Of a stretch of DNA of 64,000 nt, positions 63,846 through 64,000 are shown in pieces (position 1 is the stretch's first letter; each line of letters opens with the position of its first letter). The DNA is from Thermococcus guaymasensis DSM 11113 (GTDB lineage Archaea; Methanobacteriota_B; Thermococci; Thermococcales; Thermococcaceae): contig NZ_CP007140.1 in NCBI RefSeq assembly GCF_000816105.1, positions 1,204,388 through 1,268,387 on the forward strand, in the 5' to 3' direction. Both the position numbers and the translations under genes were made by a program. Below the pieces are notes generated by a model. It saw nothing but the letters and a program-made list of their open reading frames with translations. It was not told the DNA's origin and did no database searches.

Positions 63846-64000
63846 GTGGACATTGAACGTATCGAGACAGGGGTTATTGATAGTCTTATTCAGGGAGGCA
63901 TTCCCGCAGGTAGTGTTGTACTGGTCATGGGGGATCCCAAGGCGGGTAAGACAACTTTCCAGACCCAGTTTCTTTACACTCAAACCGTCCTCAAAGGCAC
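63846..64000 (+). CDS. Second KaiC-like ATPase, cut by the window edge
   Basis: Begins 14 bases after its neighbour stops. GTG 63846 has GGTGG five bases upstream; GTG 63837 is possible. The visible part reads ERIETGVIDSLIQGGIPAGS, then VMGDPKAGKTTFQTQFL, the Walker A of the KaiC/GvpD-like group. The remainder lies beyond the window. Tandem layout with the previous gene suggests a functional pair. Confidence 0.8.
   Translation, partial: MDIERIETGVIDSLIQGGIPAGSVVLVMGDPKAGKTTFQTQFLYTQTVLKG

Overview
This 64 kb window is a piece of chromosome from a hyperthermophilic euryarchaeon of the order Thermococcales, most likely Thermococcus. Several features point there. A complete 13-gene Mbx/MBS cluster (membrane-bound sulfane reductase) sits at 7.9-17.7 kb. 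One protein ends in a CGP-CTERM sorting tail, typical of Thermococcaceae. The window also carries archaeal aRF1, S8e, Sec61-beta, Hjc, archaeal Trm10, the wybutosine enzyme Taw2 and an ASH-Ski2-type helicase, TATA/BRE promoters, tRNA genes with encoded CCA ends, and a 5S rRNA linked to tRNA-Asp. Genes are tightly packed. A recurrent Shine-Dalgarno pattern (GGTGAT, about four bases, then the start) was used to choose many starts. I see no CRISPR array, intact IS element, replication initiator or provirus.

Layout. 0-7.9 kb: end of a 2-phosphoglycerate kinase-like gene, two-domain phosphoesterase, CBS protein, class II glutamine amidotransferase, orphan HsdR_N-type nuclease domain protein, cis-prenyltransferase, gamma-carbonic anhydrase-like protein, Hjc resolvase and a secreted/membrane Ig-like protein. 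7.9-17.7 kb: the mbx (mbs) operon on the minus strand; its promoter carries three SurR-type GTTn3AAC sites, one matching the full GTTn3AACn5GTT consensus. 18-26 kb: ACT regulator, radical SAM-TRAM protein, SpoIIM-like membrane protein, lipoate ligase C-terminal domain protein, ArgRS, an orphan antitoxin-like gene behind a cluster of inverted repeats, aRF1 and a YchF GTPase. 26-35 kb: a large PEGA-domain surface protein, ValRS, Trm10, tRNA-Glu, tRNA-Lys and Taw2. 35-37 kb: an RNA-rich stretch with a well-formed box C/D sRNA, a GC-rich hairpin, a Cas4-like nuclease, tRNA-Arg, tRNA-Asp and 5S rRNA. 37-48 kb: membrane proteins, ASH-Ski2 helicase, S8e, NOG1-like GTPase, a UppP-like protein coupled to a GlmU-like enzyme, a DUF835 protein and Sec61-beta. 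48-53 kb: purine genes in two divergent pairs (purT/purM and purC/purF), both with a shared promoter motif. 53-60 kb: pdxST, a second sugar nucleotidyltransferase and the nadB-nadA-nadC operon. 60-64 kb: a frameshifted small gene, an Upf1/IGHMBP2-like helicase and two tandem KaiC-like ATPases, the second cut by the window edge.

How the genes work together. The Mbx complex couples ferredoxin oxidation and sulfur reduction to ion pumping, and SurR would tie it to sulfur supply. Purine, NAD and PLP genes form a cofactor and nucleotide block. Cis-prenyltransferase, the UppP-like protein and two sugar nucleotidyltransferases suggest surface glycan or glycolipid synthesis.

Most notable non-gene structure: (1) the box C/D sRNA with two readable guides; (2) three stand-alone copies of a conserved ~45-nt hairpin element resembling IS200/IS605 right ends (the omegaRNA hairpin region) without any tnpB; (3) the SurR-type mbx promoter; (4) the shared purine-promoter motif; (5) a single-base frameshift in a G6 run that splits an otherwise coherent gene. 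I found no clearly new multi-gene system. These regulatory and RNA features are the best leads.
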